From Pedobacter sp. ok626 (GTDB lineage Bacteria; Bacteroidota; Bacteroidia; Sphingobacteriales; Sphingobacteriaceae): a stretch of 64,000 bases of DNA. Where the stretch lies: positions 38,951 to 102,950 of the forward strand of contig NZ_FNEX01000023.1 of assembly GCF_900100435.1 (NCBI RefSeq), written 5' to 3'. Shown one piece after another: positions 1-9,417 of the stretch. The notes under the pieces were generated by a model. That model was not told the DNA's origin. It saw only the letters and a list, made by a program, of their open reading frames with translations, and searched no databases. A program made the position numbers and the translations under genes. Within the stretch, counting starts at the first letter, position 1. Each line of letters opens with the position of its first letter.

Positions 1-835
1 GGTTTATTGCCGATGTAGATTGCAAGAATACCAGGCTTTTTTCAACAACTTGATTTAATTGAGGGGGTAATTGATCTGATGTATATGGATGGTAAGCACC
101 ATATACATGATTGGCCCCCTCAATTTTTTGAATTTCAGCATTCAATTGCTTTTGTGCTAGCTCCTGAGCTACACTAAATTTGACATTGACGTCGTCATCG
201 CCATGCAGAATTAACCAGGGAACGTGAACTTGTTTTGCCGCATTTCGGATATTGAAATCTGCTTTGTGTTTGTTGAAGTCCTCTAGTAAAGTGCTGTTTA
301 AAGGCATTTTTTCTTTGGTGCGGGCGTTTTCTACAAAAATTTTACCGGTTAGAATCCATTCTTTTTCCTGTTCTTTTTTCCAAAGACTTGAGAAATCTGA
401 TATGGCAGACCAGGTAATAAGCTTACTGATTCGCTTATCTCTTGCGGCTTGAATAATAGCCAAACCGCCACCTCTGCTATGGCCAATCAAATAAATGGAC
501 CTAGATGGAAAGGTGGTGTTGACATAATCAATCGCTGTACTTACATCTGACAATTCCATACTTATTGTATTGCTAGCAAACGCGTCCATATCTGTTACCT
601 CATTTTGATTTTCTGAAGTAACCCCACTGTGCGATAGGTTGAATTTTAGATATCTGTATCCCTTCGAAGCAAAAAATGCTGCGGTTAAGTTGTGTGCTCC
701 CCAATCTTTGAAGCCTTTAAAGCCATGGATGAAAATTATGGTGTCTGGATTTGTATTTTTATCGTCATAAGTCCAATCACCAAGAATCATTTTTCCTGCT
801 GCACCGCTTAATGTAAAGTGTTCTTTTTTGATCAT
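1..835 (-). CDS. alpha/beta hydrolase, 3' end outside window
   Basis: Reading the minus strand from the ATG at 835-833 gives an open frame of 278 codons that is still open at the left edge, so the gene is truncated by the window. The protein has an N-terminal strand ending in IHGFKG (about residues 36-41, oxyanion region), the nucleophile elbow GHSRGG with Ser about residue 120, an HGDDD segment carrying the probable acid, and a late GANHVYGAYH segment with the probable catalytic His. This is the order of an alpha/beta hydrolase of the dienelactone hydrolase/peptidase S9-like type. No signal peptide is visible, so it is probably cytoplasmic. It is divergent from hemA with about 170 bp between. 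The substrate cannot be told. Confidence 0.85.
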   Translation of the reverse strand, partial: MIKKEHFTLSGAAGKMILGDWTYDDKNTNPDTIIFIHGFKGFKDWGAHNLTAAFFASKGYRYLKFNLSHSGVTSENQNEVTDMDAFASNTISMELSDVSTAIDYVNTTFPSRSIYLIGHSRGGGLAIIQAARDKRISKLITWSAISDFSSLWKKEQEKEWILTGKIFVENARTKEKMPLNSTLLEDFNKHKADFNIRNAAKQVHVPWLILHGDDDVNVKFSVAQELAQKQLNAEIQKIEGANHVYGAYHPYTSDQLPPQLNQVVEKSLVFLQSTSAIN

Positions 836-969
836 ATATGGCTACCTGTATGGTGTTTAGGCTATATAACAAAATTAAAATCTGGATGTTTCAGTGTTGT
901 TGATTATTTAAAATCTTTCTAAATAGCTCTTAATTACAGCATAATGACAGTGGAACAGCCTTGTGTTAT

Positions 970-977
970 TACTTTTG
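970..977 (+). promoter_or_regulatory. candidate -7 box of the haem operon
   Basis: TACTTTTG matches the Bacteroidota TAnnTTTG element. A TTG at the expected -33 spacing is not present, so support is partial. It would place the transcript start about 25 nt before the TTG codon at 1009 and argues against the longer hemA reading. Confidence 0.35.
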
Positions 978-1008
978 TTACGCTAAAAACAAACAGGATA
1001 CTATAATT

Positions 1009-2235
1009 TTGGAATATTTAAAGATCATTGCTTTCACGCATAAACAGATTGACCTAAAGTCCTTAGGTAAATTGGTAATATGTGAGCAGACATTGGACGA
1101 TCGGTTGAGAAACATTCAATCAGAGTTAGGTGTCAAGGAAATATTCTATGTAGGAACTTGCAATAGGGTAGAATTTGTATTCACAGCTTCAGATAATTTA
1201 GATAAAGATTTTATTCTTCGCTTTTTAACGGTCCTGGATATGGGATTGCCACCAGAGTATATGGAGCAGTTCATTGAAAATGTTTCAGTATATGAACAGT
1301 TGGATGCCTTTAATCATTTGTTACGTACTTCTTGCTCATTGGAAAGCTTAGTTGTAGGTGAAAAGGAAATTCTTGCGCAGATTCGTAAAGCTTATGAAGC
1401 TTGTCGCGTTGCCGGTTTTACCGGAGATTATATGCGTATGATTATGAACAGGGTTGTGAAAACAGCTAAAGAGGTTTATACGCATACCAATATTTCTAAA
1501 AACCCTGTCTCAGTTGTTTCTTTGGCTTACCGTAAGCTGCGCGATCTTAAGATGTGTGCCAACTCAAGGCTACTGATTATTGGTGCAGGCGAAACAAATA
1601 AGAACTTAGCTCAATATCTTAAAAAACATAAATATTCCAACTTCTCCATCTTTAACAGAACACTTGCGAACGCAGAAGTGCTGGCTAAAGAATTGAATGG
1701 TATTGCTTATCCGCTTTCAGAACTTGAAAATTACAACCAGGGCTTTGATGTGATTATCACTTGTACAGGAGCTACTGAACCTATCATTACAGAGGAGATT
1801 TATAAAAAATTGCTGAATGGCGATGCGAGTAAAAAGGTCATCGTTGATTTGGCTATTCCTAACGACGTCGCTGCCGAAGTGGTTAGGGATTTCCCAATGC
1901 ACTATATCGAGGTTGAATCTTTAAAAGAGACTGCCCGTAAAAATATTCAGGAACGCTATGATGAGCTGGTAAATGCCGAGCACATTATCGAAGAAAACAT
2001 CAAGGATTTTGGATTGGTATTGCGCCAGCGCAAAATTGAAATTGCTATGAGCTGCGTTCCAGAGAAAATCAAGGAAATTAAGCATACTGCGATCAATGGG
2101 ATTTTTGCCGAAGAGATCAATAATCTGGATGAAAATTCGAGATTAGTATTGGAAAAGGTGATGAATTATATGGAAAAAAAATACATCAGCGTTCCAATGG
2201 TAATGGCAAAGGAGATATTGGTAAAGAATAGCTAA
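1009..2235 (+). CDS. hemA: glutamyl-tRNA reductase
   Basis: Reduces Glu-tRNA(Glu) to glutamate-1-semialdehyde, the first committed step of the C5 route to haem. The N-terminal catalytic domain contains YVGTCNRVEF with the active-site Cys at residue 51; the NADPH-binding fold begins near RLLIIGAGE (about residue 188); a helical dimerisation tail follows. The open frame extends upstream to a TTG at 961, but family alignment begins at the TTG at 1009 (LEYLKIIAFTHKQ), and a TAnnTTTG box at 970-977 would lie inside the longer version, so 1009 is preferred. That gives 408 residues, normal for the family. First gene of a collinear haem operon; hemC-hemD follows after 25 bp. Confidence 0.93.
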   Translation: MEYLKIIAFTHKQIDLKSLGKLVICEQTLDDRLRNIQSELGVKEIFYVGTCNRVEFVFTASDNLDKDFILRFLTVLDMGLPPEYMEQFIENVSVYEQLDAFNHLLRTSCSLESLVVGEKEILAQIRKAYEACRVAGFTGDYMRMIMNRVVKTAKEVYTHTNISKNPVSVVSLAYRKLRDLKMCANSRLLIIGAGETNKNLAQYLKKHKYSNFSIFNRTLANAEVLAKELNGIAYPLSELENYNQGFDVIITCTGATEPIITEEIYKKLLNGDASKKVIVDLAIPNDVAAEVVRDFPMHYIEVESLKETARKNIQERYDELVNAEHIIEENIKDFGLVLRQRKIEIAMSCVPEKIKEIKHTAINGIFAEEINNLDENSRLVLEKVMNYMEKKYISVPMVMAKEILVKNS

Positions 2236-2260
2236 ATTTGCCAAAAAATTAGCAATCAAC

Positions 2261-3838
2261 GTGAAAAGACTTATTATAGGTACAAGAGGCAGCGACCTGG
2301 CTTTATGGCAAGCCAATTTCATTAAAGATAAATTAGCAGCTATCGGCGTTGAAGCTGAACTGAAGATTATTAAAACTCAGGGTGACAAGATTTTAAATCT
2401 TAGATTGGATAAACTTGAGGGCAAAGGCTTTTTTACCAAAGAACTGGAAGAAGAGCTTTTAGGTGGCACTATCGATATTGCCGTACACTCGCATAAAGAT
2501 TTACCAACTGTACATCCTGATGGACTAACTATTGCTGCGGTAACCGAGCGTGAAGACCCATCGGAGTTGTTGCTGATCCTTAAGGATTGTGTAAACATTA
2601 CCCACAAGCTTTCTTTAAAAACGGGAGCGATGGTTGGAACTTCATCAAACAGACGTAAGGCTCAACTGCTTGCGCTTCGCCCTGATTTAAATATAGAAGA
2701 CTTAAGGGGGAACGTACCAACCCGTATCCAAAAGCTAAGGGATGAGGATTATGATGCCATCATGATCGCTAAAGCTGGAGTGAACCGTTTAAATATTGAT
2801 CTTTCTGAATTTCATGTTGAAGTAATAGATCCTACAGATGTGGTTCCTGCTCCTGCACAAGGTGCACTTGCGATCCAGATCAGGGAAAATGATAGTGAAT
2901 TATTTGATACGCTTCAAAAAATACATCACCAGGAAACTGCTGATGAGATTGCTGTGGAACGTAAAGTTTTAAACCTTTTCGAAGGTGGTTGCCACATGCC
3001 TTTAGGTTGTTATTGCAAAAGGGAAGATGAACAATACGAGGTATGGACTTCAAAGGCTGAAACTGATGAGGATTTTCCTGATCGTTTGTTTTTCCGTGTA
3101 AAAAATCTGGATGGACTGGCCGAAAAAATTGTCGCTAAGTTTAGTGGAGAAAGAAAGTTTCCTGCCAAAGTCTTCATTTCGAGAGAAGTTGGGGAGCACA
3201 ATTACTTTAGAAAAGCCCTTGAAAAACACAATATAGAAATAGATGCGAGATCATTGATTCGTACATTTCCAATTGTAACTGTATTGGATCCTTTTTATTT
3301 AAAACATATAGAATGGATTTTCTTTAGTAGCAGAAATAGTGTGGATTATTTCTTTAACCTGAAGCCGATGTTGCCTAAACACGTAAAGTTTGGTGTGGCG
3401 GGTCGTGGTTCTGAGGATTCATTGAGAAGAATGGGCCATGTCGCTGATTATGTTGGTGAAGGTGGAGATATAGATGAAGTTGCTGAATTATTTGCTGAAG
3501 CTGTTGCTGGAAAAACAGTATTGTTTCCGAGGGCGCAAGATTCACTATTGAGCATTCAAAAAGCGTTGAAATCCGATACAAAAGTGGTTGATCTGCCGAT
3601 TTACGAAACGGTTATTGAAGAAAATATAGATCAGACTTATGCTGAGGTTCTCATATTTACAAGTCCATCAAATGTAGAAGCATATTTTGTGGATAACCTA
3701 TTGGAACCAGGTCAAAAGGTAATTGCAATTGGCAATTCTACCGCTAAAAAGTTTGAAGAAATGGGAGTGAAGGTAATTTTACCTTATTCTCCTGATGAAA
3801 TCGGTTTAGCTGAAGCCGTTTTCGGAATTGATATATAA
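2261..3838 (+). CDS. hemC-hemD: hydroxymethylbilane synthase / uroporphyrinogen-III synthase fusion
   Basis: One 525-residue protein covers two successive steps. Residues 1 to about 298 are porphobilinogen deaminase: IGTRGSDLALWQ at the start, AVHSHKDLP with the catalytic Asp at residue 80, and EGGCHMPLG with the Cys (residue 244) that carries the dipyrromethane cofactor. From about residue 300 (PAKVFISREVG) to the end is a HemD fold, weakly conserved as usual but with the typical WIFFSSRNSV and IFTSPSNVEAYF segments. The start is a GTG. Fusion would hand the unstable linear hydroxymethylbilane directly to the cyclising enzyme. No internal stop or frameshift separates the halves. hemB follows 12 bp downstream. 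Confidence 0.92.
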   Translation: MKRLIIGTRGSDLALWQANFIKDKLAAIGVEAELKIIKTQGDKILNLRLDKLEGKGFFTKELEEELLGGTIDIAVHSHKDLPTVHPDGLTIAAVTEREDPSELLLILKDCVNITHKLSLKTGAMVGTSSNRRKAQLLALRPDLNIEDLRGNVPTRIQKLRDEDYDAIMIAKAGVNRLNIDLSEFHVEVIDPTDVVPAPAQGALAIQIRENDSELFDTLQKIHHQETADEIAVERKVLNLFEGGCHMPLGCYCKREDEQYEVWTSKAETDEDFPDRLFFRVKNLDGLAEKIVAKFSGERKFPAKVFISREVGEHNYFRKALEKHNIEIDARSLIRTFPIVTVLDPFYLKHIEWIFFSSRNSVDYFFNLKPMLPKHVKFGVAGRGSEDSLRRMGHVADYVGEGGDIDEVAELFAEAVAGKTVLFPRAQDSLLSIQKALKSDTKVVDLPIYETVIEENIDQTYAEVLIFTSPSNVEAYFVDNLLEPGQKVIAIGNSTAKKFEEMGVKVILPYSPDEIGLAEAVFGIDI

Positions 3839-3850
3839 AAAAAGGTTACT

Positions 3851-4819
3851 ATGTTACACCGTCCACGTAGATTAAGGAAAAATCCTGTTGTGAGAGAGAT
3901 GATAGCCGAGACTCGGTTATCTAAAGACATGTTCATTTATCCGTACTTTGTTGTTCCTGGGCAACATGTTGTTCATCCATTGGATGCAATGCCGGGCATC
4001 AGTCATTTTTCGGAGGATACGCTGATCAAAGATGTAGAAAAGGGATTGAAACTTGGCGTAAACAAGATTATGCTTTTTGGTGTGGGAGATGAGAAGAGTG
4101 ACAATGCTGCATCTGCATATCATGATCATTCTTTAGTTCCCTCTGCGGTACGTTTATTGAAGAAAAACTTTGGTGACGACCTTTACATTGTAACTGATGT
4201 TTGTGTTTGTTCTTATACATCACATGGGCATTGTGGTATATTAAAGGACGATTACGTGCAGAATGATGAAACTGTTGAGGTTATTGCAAAAATGGCACTT
4301 ACGCATGTACAGGCTGGAGCAGATATGTTGGCCCCATCAGATATGATGGATGGACGCGTAGCTGCGATGAGGAGTGTGCTGGATGGAGCTGGTTACGTAA
4401 ATGCAGCTATTATGTCGCATGCGACCAAATTTGCGTCAGCTTATTATGGCCCATTTAGGGAAGCCGCAGACTGCGCGCCGAGTAAAGGTGACAGAAAGGC
4501 TTACCAAATGGATTTTAGAAATGGTAACGAAGCACTTAGGGAGGCTTTGCTAGACGAAAGTGAAGGTGCAGATGTGTTAATGGTAAAACCTGCTTTGGCT
4601 TACCTTGATATTATGCATAACTTAAAACAGCATACAGATTTACCGATTGCCTGCTATAATGTATCGGGTGAATACTCGATGGTTAAAGCTGCTGCACAAA
4701 GAGGCTGGATAGACGAACAAAAAGTGGTAATGGAAACTATGCATGCTTTTGCGCGTGCTGGGGCAAGCATTATTACAACTTACCACATTAGGGATATTTT
4801 AGAAAAGAATTGGATGTAA
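3851..4819 (+). CDS. hemB: porphobilinogen synthase (ALA dehydratase)
   Basis: Condenses two 5-aminolevulinate molecules into porphobilinogen. The 322-residue protein has the zinc-site pattern DVCVCSYTSHGHCG with Cys118, Cys120 and Cys128, so it should be a zinc-dependent type. The two Schiff-base lysines are in SHATKFASAYYGPF (Lys193) and VLMVKPALAY (Lys246). Length is normal. It lies 12 bp after hemC-hemD and 47 bp before hemL in the same direction, so cotranscription is likely. Confidence 0.96.
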   Translation: MLHRPRRLRKNPVVREMIAETRLSKDMFIYPYFVVPGQHVVHPLDAMPGISHFSEDTLIKDVEKGLKLGVNKIMLFGVGDEKSDNAASAYHDHSLVPSAVRLLKKNFGDDLYIVTDVCVCSYTSHGHCGILKDDYVQNDETVEVIAKMALTHVQAGADMLAPSDMMDGRVAAMRSVLDGAGYVNAAIMSHATKFASAYYGPFREAADCAPSKGDRKAYQMDFRNGNEALREALLDESEGADVLMVKPALAYLDIMHNLKQHTDLPIACYNVSGEYSMVKAAAQRGWIDEQKVVMETMHAFARAGASIITTYHIRDILEKNWM

Positions 4820-4866
4820 GTTTGGTTTGCCGGAAACAATAGAACACACAGAATTGAAATAAGCAT

Positions 4867-6240
4867 ATGTTAGAATCTTTAAAAAAAATGTTTTCAGGAA
4901 ATGAAGGCGATGTACCTGTAAACACAGGGAGTAAACCGGATATTTCCAGAGAAAAATCTGCAGAGTTATACGAAAAGGCGAAAAACTATTTCCCAGGTGG
5001 TGTAAACTCTCCAGTTAGGGCTTTTAAGTCGGTTTATGGTACTCCGCTTTTTATTCAAAAAGGGGATGGCTGTTTTGTATGGGATGCAGATGGCAATCAA
5101 TTTATAGATTTCTGTGCTAGCTGGGGGCCATTAATTCTTGGGCACAATAATGCTAAAGTGAGGGAGAAAGTTACCGAGGTGATGCAAAATGGCATGAGCT
5201 TCGGTGCACCAACTGCTCTGGAAAATGAATTGGCAGAGCTGATTATTAAAAACAATAAGTTTGTTGAAAAAATACGTTTTACGAGCTCAGGTACTGAGGC
5301 GGTAATGTCGGCTATTAGGTTGGCTCGTGGATATACAGGTAAAGATAAGATCATCAAATTTGAAGGTTGCTACCACGGTCATACGGATTCATTATTGGTA
5401 AAAGCGGGATCTGGTCTGGTGACTTTCGGTGAAACTTCATCTGCAGGTGTACCAAAAGCTTTTGCACAAGAAACTATTGTGTTGCCTTTAAATGATACTG
5501 AAGCTTTAAAACAGGCTTTTGATCAATTTAAAGATCAGGTGGCGGCAGTAATTATTGAAGGTATCCCGGCAAATAATGGTTTGCTGATGCAGGATGCGGC
5601 TTACCTTGAGTTTTTACAAGGTATTTGTAAGGAAAATAATGCCTTATTGATATTTGATGAGGTGATTACCGGTTTTAGGATAGGTTTTGAAGGTGCTGCT
5701 GCTTATTATGGTGTGAAACCTGATATTATTACTTATGGTAAGATTATCGGTGGTGGTCTACCCGTAGGTATGTATGGCGCTTCAGCTGAAATTATGGGAC
5801 ATATTTCTCCTGATGGAGGAGTTTATCAGGCGGGAACACTTTCTGGAAATCCTGTAGCTATGGCTGCTGGGATTGCACAACTGACAGAATTGCTGCGTTC
5901 TGGGTTTTATAAAGATCTGAACAACAAAACAAGTGAATTTGCAGAGAGCATACAGCGTTTTGCAACTGCTAGAAATTATAAAGTAAAAGTTTTCTATGTG
6001 GGTTCTATCTTCTGGATTGCCTTTACTGATAAGGACAAGATCCAGTCTGCAGAAGATATTGACCACAATAGCATGGAGAAATTCAAAATAATGCACAGAG
6101 AGTTGCTGAATAGAGGTATTTATTTAGGTCCTTCTGGGTATGAGGTAGGTTTTGTTTCTGCTGCACATTCAAAAATAGAACTTGAAAAAGCTAAAAGGGC
6201 CATCTTTGATAGCCTTGACGTTGTTTTCAGGAACAAGTAA
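4867..6240 (+). CDS. hemL: glutamate-1-semialdehyde 2,1-aminomutase
   Basis: PLP enzyme converting glutamate-1-semialdehyde to 5-aminolevulinate, the step after HemA. Class III aminotransferase signatures are present: SSGTEAVMSAIRLARGYTG near residue 140, FDEVITGFR with the PLP-contacting Asp264, and TYGKIIGGGLPVG with the Schiff-base Lys292. The body from residue about 28 (REKSAELYEKAKNYFPGG) matches the usual 425-430 residue protein; the first 25 residues are a non-conserved extension, so a later start cannot be excluded although no good internal ATG precedes the conserved part except near residue 8. Confidence 0.95.
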   Translation: MLESLKKMFSGNEGDVPVNTGSKPDISREKSAELYEKAKNYFPGGVNSPVRAFKSVYGTPLFIQKGDGCFVWDADGNQFIDFCASWGPLILGHNNAKVREKVTEVMQNGMSFGAPTALENELAELIIKNNKFVEKIRFTSSGTEAVMSAIRLARGYTGKDKIIKFEGCYHGHTDSLLVKAGSGLVTFGETSSAGVPKAFAQETIVLPLNDTEALKQAFDQFKDQVAAVIIEGIPANNGLLMQDAAYLEFLQGICKENNALLIFDEVITGFRIGFEGAAAYYGVKPDIITYGKIIGGGLPVGMYGASAEIMGHISPDGGVYQAGTLSGNPVAMAAGIAQLTELLRSGFYKDLNNKTSEFAESIQRFATARNYKVKVFYVGSIFWIAFTDKDKIQSAEDIDHNSMEKFKIMHRELLNRGIYLGPSGYEVGFVSAAHSKIELEKAKRAIFDSLDVVFRNK

Positions 6241-6275
6241 TTAATGGTATATTTATAAAGTAAAATAAGGTTATC

Positions 6276-7142
6276 TTGAAAAAATCGATCATTATATTTT
6301 ATTTCATGTTGCTTTACGCCATGGTGCAACTGATCTCATGGGGCTCACTGGTGGTAAGGTTGGAGCCTGCCAGAATGGCAATGGTTATGGGAGAAGGGTC
6401 GGTCTTTTTATTTTTACTGTGTATAGGTGCCTATTTTTTACACCAGTCTATTCAAAAAGAAGAACGCCTGCGTGAGCAACAGCAAAACTTTTTATTGTCC
6501 GTAACCCATGAGTTAAAATCTCCATTGGCGGCTATAAAGTTATCTATACAAACGATCGTGAAGCGCGATCTGGATAAGGCAAGACAAACTTCTTTGTTGA
6601 ATAATTCATTAAAAGATATTGAACGTTTGGATGATCTTGTGGAGAATATGTTGTTGGCTACTAAGATCGAAAACCGCTCCTATTCCTTCCCTAAAGAAGA
6701 ATTCGACTTTTCTGAGTTGGTAACTAAGATCACAGATCGGCTACAGGTACACTCATGTGGATGTGAGCAATTGATTACACCAATAATTAAACCGGGAATT
6801 AAAGTGATGGGTGACCAATTTGCACTTTCATCAGTAGTTACGAATCTTGTTGAAAATGCGGTGAAGTATTCGGGACCTTGTGCGGATGTATCGGTTGAAT
6901 TAACGGAAAAAGATGGTCATGCATTTTTAAGAGTATCTGACAAAGGACCAGGTATTCCTGATGCAGAAAAGATGCTTATTTTCGATAAATTTTACCGTGT
7001 TGGTGATGAGAATGTCAGAAAATCAAAAGGAACAGGTTTAGGCCTGTTTATTGTTAAGGAAGTATTACAAAGCCACGACGCTGATATCAGCGTTAGAGAT
7101 AACGTACCGCAAGGTGCTATTTTTGAAATAACATTTAGTTGA
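6276..7142 (+). CDS. sensor histidine kinase in the haem operon
   Basis: 288-residue membrane kinase. Two membrane segments (about 4-22 and 43-56) bracket only a short loop of about 20 residues, so there is no sizeable extracytoplasmic sensor domain. HisKA has SVTHELKSPLAAIK with the phosphoacceptor His78. The HATPase domain shows the N box NLVENAVKYS, DKGPGIP and GTGLGLFIV. A HSCGCEQ segment lies between HisKA and the ATPase domain. The start is taken as the TTG at 6276, giving a hydrophobic N terminus directly. It is 35 bp after hemL and its stop overlaps the region just before the response regulator start. Embedding between hemL and hemE suggests a signal linked to tetrapyrrole or redox state, but the ligand is unknown. 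Confidence 0.9.
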   Translation: MKKSIIIFYFMLLYAMVQLISWGSLVVRLEPARMAMVMGEGSVFLFLLCIGAYFLHQSIQKEERLREQQQNFLLSVTHELKSPLAAIKLSIQTIVKRDLDKARQTSLLNNSLKDIERLDDLVENMLLATKIENRSYSFPKEEFDFSELVTKITDRLQVHSCGCEQLITPIIKPGIKVMGDQFALSSVVTNLVENAVKYSGPCADVSVELTEKDGHAFLRVSDKGPGIPDAEKMLIFDKFYRVGDENVRKSKGTGLGLFIVKEVLQSHDADISVRDNVPQGAIFEITFS

Positions 7143-7144
7143 TT

Positions 7145-7849
7145 ATGCAACAGAAATTAAGAATACTGCTGGTTGAAGATGAAGACCATTTATTAGATGC
7201 GATAAAATTAAACCTTGAGCTTGAAGGTTATAAAGTACATGCTGTAAAAGACGGTAAAACGGCCTTGAAGGTTTTTAAGGAAGAACGTTTTAACTTGATT
7301 ATTCTGGATGTAATGCTTCCGGAAATGGATGGTTTCCAAGTTTGTGAGACCATCAGATTAGAAAATACTGAAGTGCCTATTCTTTTCTTAACTGCTAAAA
7401 ATACCAGCGAAGACAGAGTTATGGGACTTAAAAAAGGAGCCGATGATTATTTGGTAAAACCTTTTAACCTGGAAGAGCTGATCTTAAGAGTAGGCATTCT
7501 GGTGAAACGCAGCATGAAAGCTGATGATTTAAAAGAAATCAATTCCTATAAAATTGGTGATAAAACCATCTATTTCAATTCATTTGAACTGAAACAAGAC
7601 GACGGGGTTATTGTGCCTTTAACTAAAAAGGAAACTATGCTTTTGAAATTGCTGATAGAGCGTAAAAACGAGGCTGTCTCACGCGAACAGATTTTGGAAA
7701 CTGTTTGGAATTATGATGTTTATCCGTCTACAAGAACTATTGATAACTTCATTTTAACTTTCCGTAAGTATTTTGAACCAGATCAGAAAAATCCGGTTTA
7801 TTTTCATTCCATCAGAGGTGTAGGTTATAAATTCACTGATATTCATTAA
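7145..7849 (+). CDS. OmpR/PhoB-family response regulator
   Basis: 234-residue DNA-binding regulator and evident partner of the kinase ending at 7142. The receiver domain begins RILLVEDEDHL, has the phosphorylated Asp55 in LIILDVMLPEMDGF and the conserved Lys in DYLVKPF. The C-terminal winged helix contains REQILETVWNYDVYPSTRTID and ends at the typical IRGVGYKF. The ATG at 7145, just after the kinase stop, is chosen over an overlapping TTG at 7139. Its stop codon overlaps the next start in the sequence TAATG, so translation is probably coupled to the small TPR protein. Targets are not identifiable here. Confidence 0.94.
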   Translation: MQQKLRILLVEDEDHLLDAIKLNLELEGYKVHAVKDGKTALKVFKEERFNLIILDVMLPEMDGFQVCETIRLENTEVPILFLTAKNTSEDRVMGLKKGADDYLVKPFNLEELILRVGILVKRSMKADDLKEINSYKIGDKTIYFNSFELKQDDGVIVPLTKKETMLLKLLIERKNEAVSREQILETVWNYDVYPSTRTIDNFILTFRKYFEPDQKNPVYFHSIRGVGYKFTDIH

Positions 7850-8364
7850 TGTATAATTCAAAAGGCAGGTATGCCCTGATGGCAGTTTTTGCTATCGCTA
7901 GTGTGGTATGCCTTTTTTATGATCAATACCAGCTGGCAGCTATTGCCGGCTTTTTGTTTGCCTTTGTTTTGTGGAGTCACTTTAAGCACAGTTCAATATT
8001 ACTGGCTTCAAAACACTTTAAAAATGGTGATCATATACGTGCAGAGCAATTGTTAAATGAGGTACCTAATGCTGATCGGTTAGCTCGAAACAGACGCGGG
8101 TATTACGAGTTTATGCGGGCAAATATCGCTTTGAAAAAGGAGGATTACGAAGCTGCTGAACATCATTTTCAGATAGCAAGTCGTTTTCCCCTGGGCGGAA
8201 AGAATGATAAAGCTTTTGTGATGATTCATTTGGCTAATCTAGCCTTAAGGAAGAAAGACAAGGTACGCAGTAGCGCTTACCTTGAAAAAGCAAAAGAGTT
8301 GGCGGTAACACCAAAGGCTCTTGATATAATTAGTAAAATAGAGGAAGAAGTAAATAGTTTATAA
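7849..8364 (+). CDS. small membrane-anchored TPR-like protein
   Basis: 171 residues. Two adjoining hydrophobic segments (about 8-24 and 26-45) anchor the N terminus, followed by a soluble helical part with repeats of TPR character (for example YYEFMRANIALKKEDYEAAEHHFQIA and FVMIHLANLALRKKDKVRSSAYLEKA). It overlaps the response regulator stop by one base and precedes hemE by 23 bp. No enzymatic motif is seen. The position suggests either an accessory to the two-component system or an assembly factor for the membrane-associated end of haem synthesis; neither is demonstrated. Confidence 0.75.
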   Translation: MYNSKGRYALMAVFAIASVVCLFYDQYQLAAIAGFLFAFVLWSHFKHSSILLASKHFKNGDHIRAEQLLNEVPNADRLARNRRGYYEFMRANIALKKEDYEAAEHHFQIASRFPLGGKNDKAFVMIHLANLALRKKDKVRSSAYLEKAKELAVTPKALDIISKIEEEVNSL

Positions 8365-8387
8365 AAGAAATAGAGGATAAAGAAAAG

Positions 8388-9410
8388 ATGAACACGTTAT
8401 TTTTAGATGCAGCATTTTCAAAGCAAACAGAACGTCCACCGGTATGGATGATGCGCCAGGCAGGTCGTTTTATGCCAGAGTATTGGGAGATTAAAAACAA
8501 ATACTCCTTTCTTGAAATGTGCAAAACACCTGAAATTGCTGCTGATGTAACGATGTTGCCGGTTGATTTGCTAGGCATTGATGCTGCTATTTTATTCTCT
8601 GATATTCTCGTTACCGGAGAGGCTATGGGTGGAGACCTGAGTTTTACACAAGGTGTTGGACCAAAGTTTGCCAATCCTGTGCGTACACTGAAAGATGTGG
8701 ATGCTTTGGAAGTAGACGTCCTGGATAGGTTACAATATGTTGCTGATGCGATTAAAGTGATACAGCAACGTTTAAATGGCAGTATCCCACTGATTGGCTT
8801 TGCAGGAGCACCTTTTACCGTAATGAGTTACTTAGTCGAGGGAGGTTCATCAAAGGACTTTAAACTAACTAAATTGTTGATGCATAATGAGCCGGAGATT
8901 GCGCATAAACTACTTGCTAAAATTGCAAAGGTTACTGCTGATTATTTGAACTTGCAAATTGCTGCAGGTGTTAATGCCATCCAAATCTTTGATAGCTGGG
9001 CCTTAGCTTTGTCTTGGAACGATTATCAGGAGTTCTCTCACCGTTACATCCAGGAAATTATAGCTAATTTAAATAGAAAGGATGTTCCAATAATTTCTTT
9101 CTGTAAAGGTAGTTCTGTGTTTGCTCCAATTATGGCGACCGCTAAACCGGATGTGATTTCCGTAGATTGGAATGCCGATCTTCTAAATATTAAAAATAGC
9201 TTGCCTGCTGGAATAGCAGTTCAGGGAAATCTGGATCCACATATTTTATATGCAAACAAACCTGTGATCAAAAAAGAGATCCTTAGATTGTTTGAGCGTA
9301 TGCGCGGTGAGAAAGGCTTTATTTGTAACCTTGGTCATGGTATCATGCCTGATATTCCTTTCGATAACGTGAAATATGCGATAGAGGTCATTAAGGAGTT
9401 CAAATACTAA
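8388..9410 (+). CDS. hemE: uroporphyrinogen decarboxylase
   Basis: Decarboxylates uroporphyrinogen III to coproporphyrinogen III. The 340-residue protein starts with the family signature RPPVWMMRQAGRFMPEY, in which the Arg residues bind substrate carboxylates, and has the second signature IGFAGAPFTVMSYLVEGGSS near residue 135 and ISVDWNADL and LGHGIMPDIP near the C terminus. Length and start are normal. hemJ starts 8 bp after the stop. Confidence 0.96.
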   Translation: MNTLFLDAAFSKQTERPPVWMMRQAGRFMPEYWEIKNKYSFLEMCKTPEIAADVTMLPVDLLGIDAAILFSDILVTGEAMGGDLSFTQGVGPKFANPVRTLKDVDALEVDVLDRLQYVADAIKVIQQRLNGSIPLIGFAGAPFTVMSYLVEGGSSKDFKLTKLLMHNEPEIAHKLLAKIAKVTADYLNLQIAAGVNAIQIFDSWALALSWNDYQEFSHRYIQEIIANLNRKDVPIISFCKGSSVFAPIMATAKPDVISVDWNADLLNIKNSLPAGIAVQGNLDPHILYANKPVIKKEILRLFERMRGEKGFICNLGHGIMPDIPFDNVKYAIEVIKEFKY

Positions 9411-9417
9411 GTTAAAA

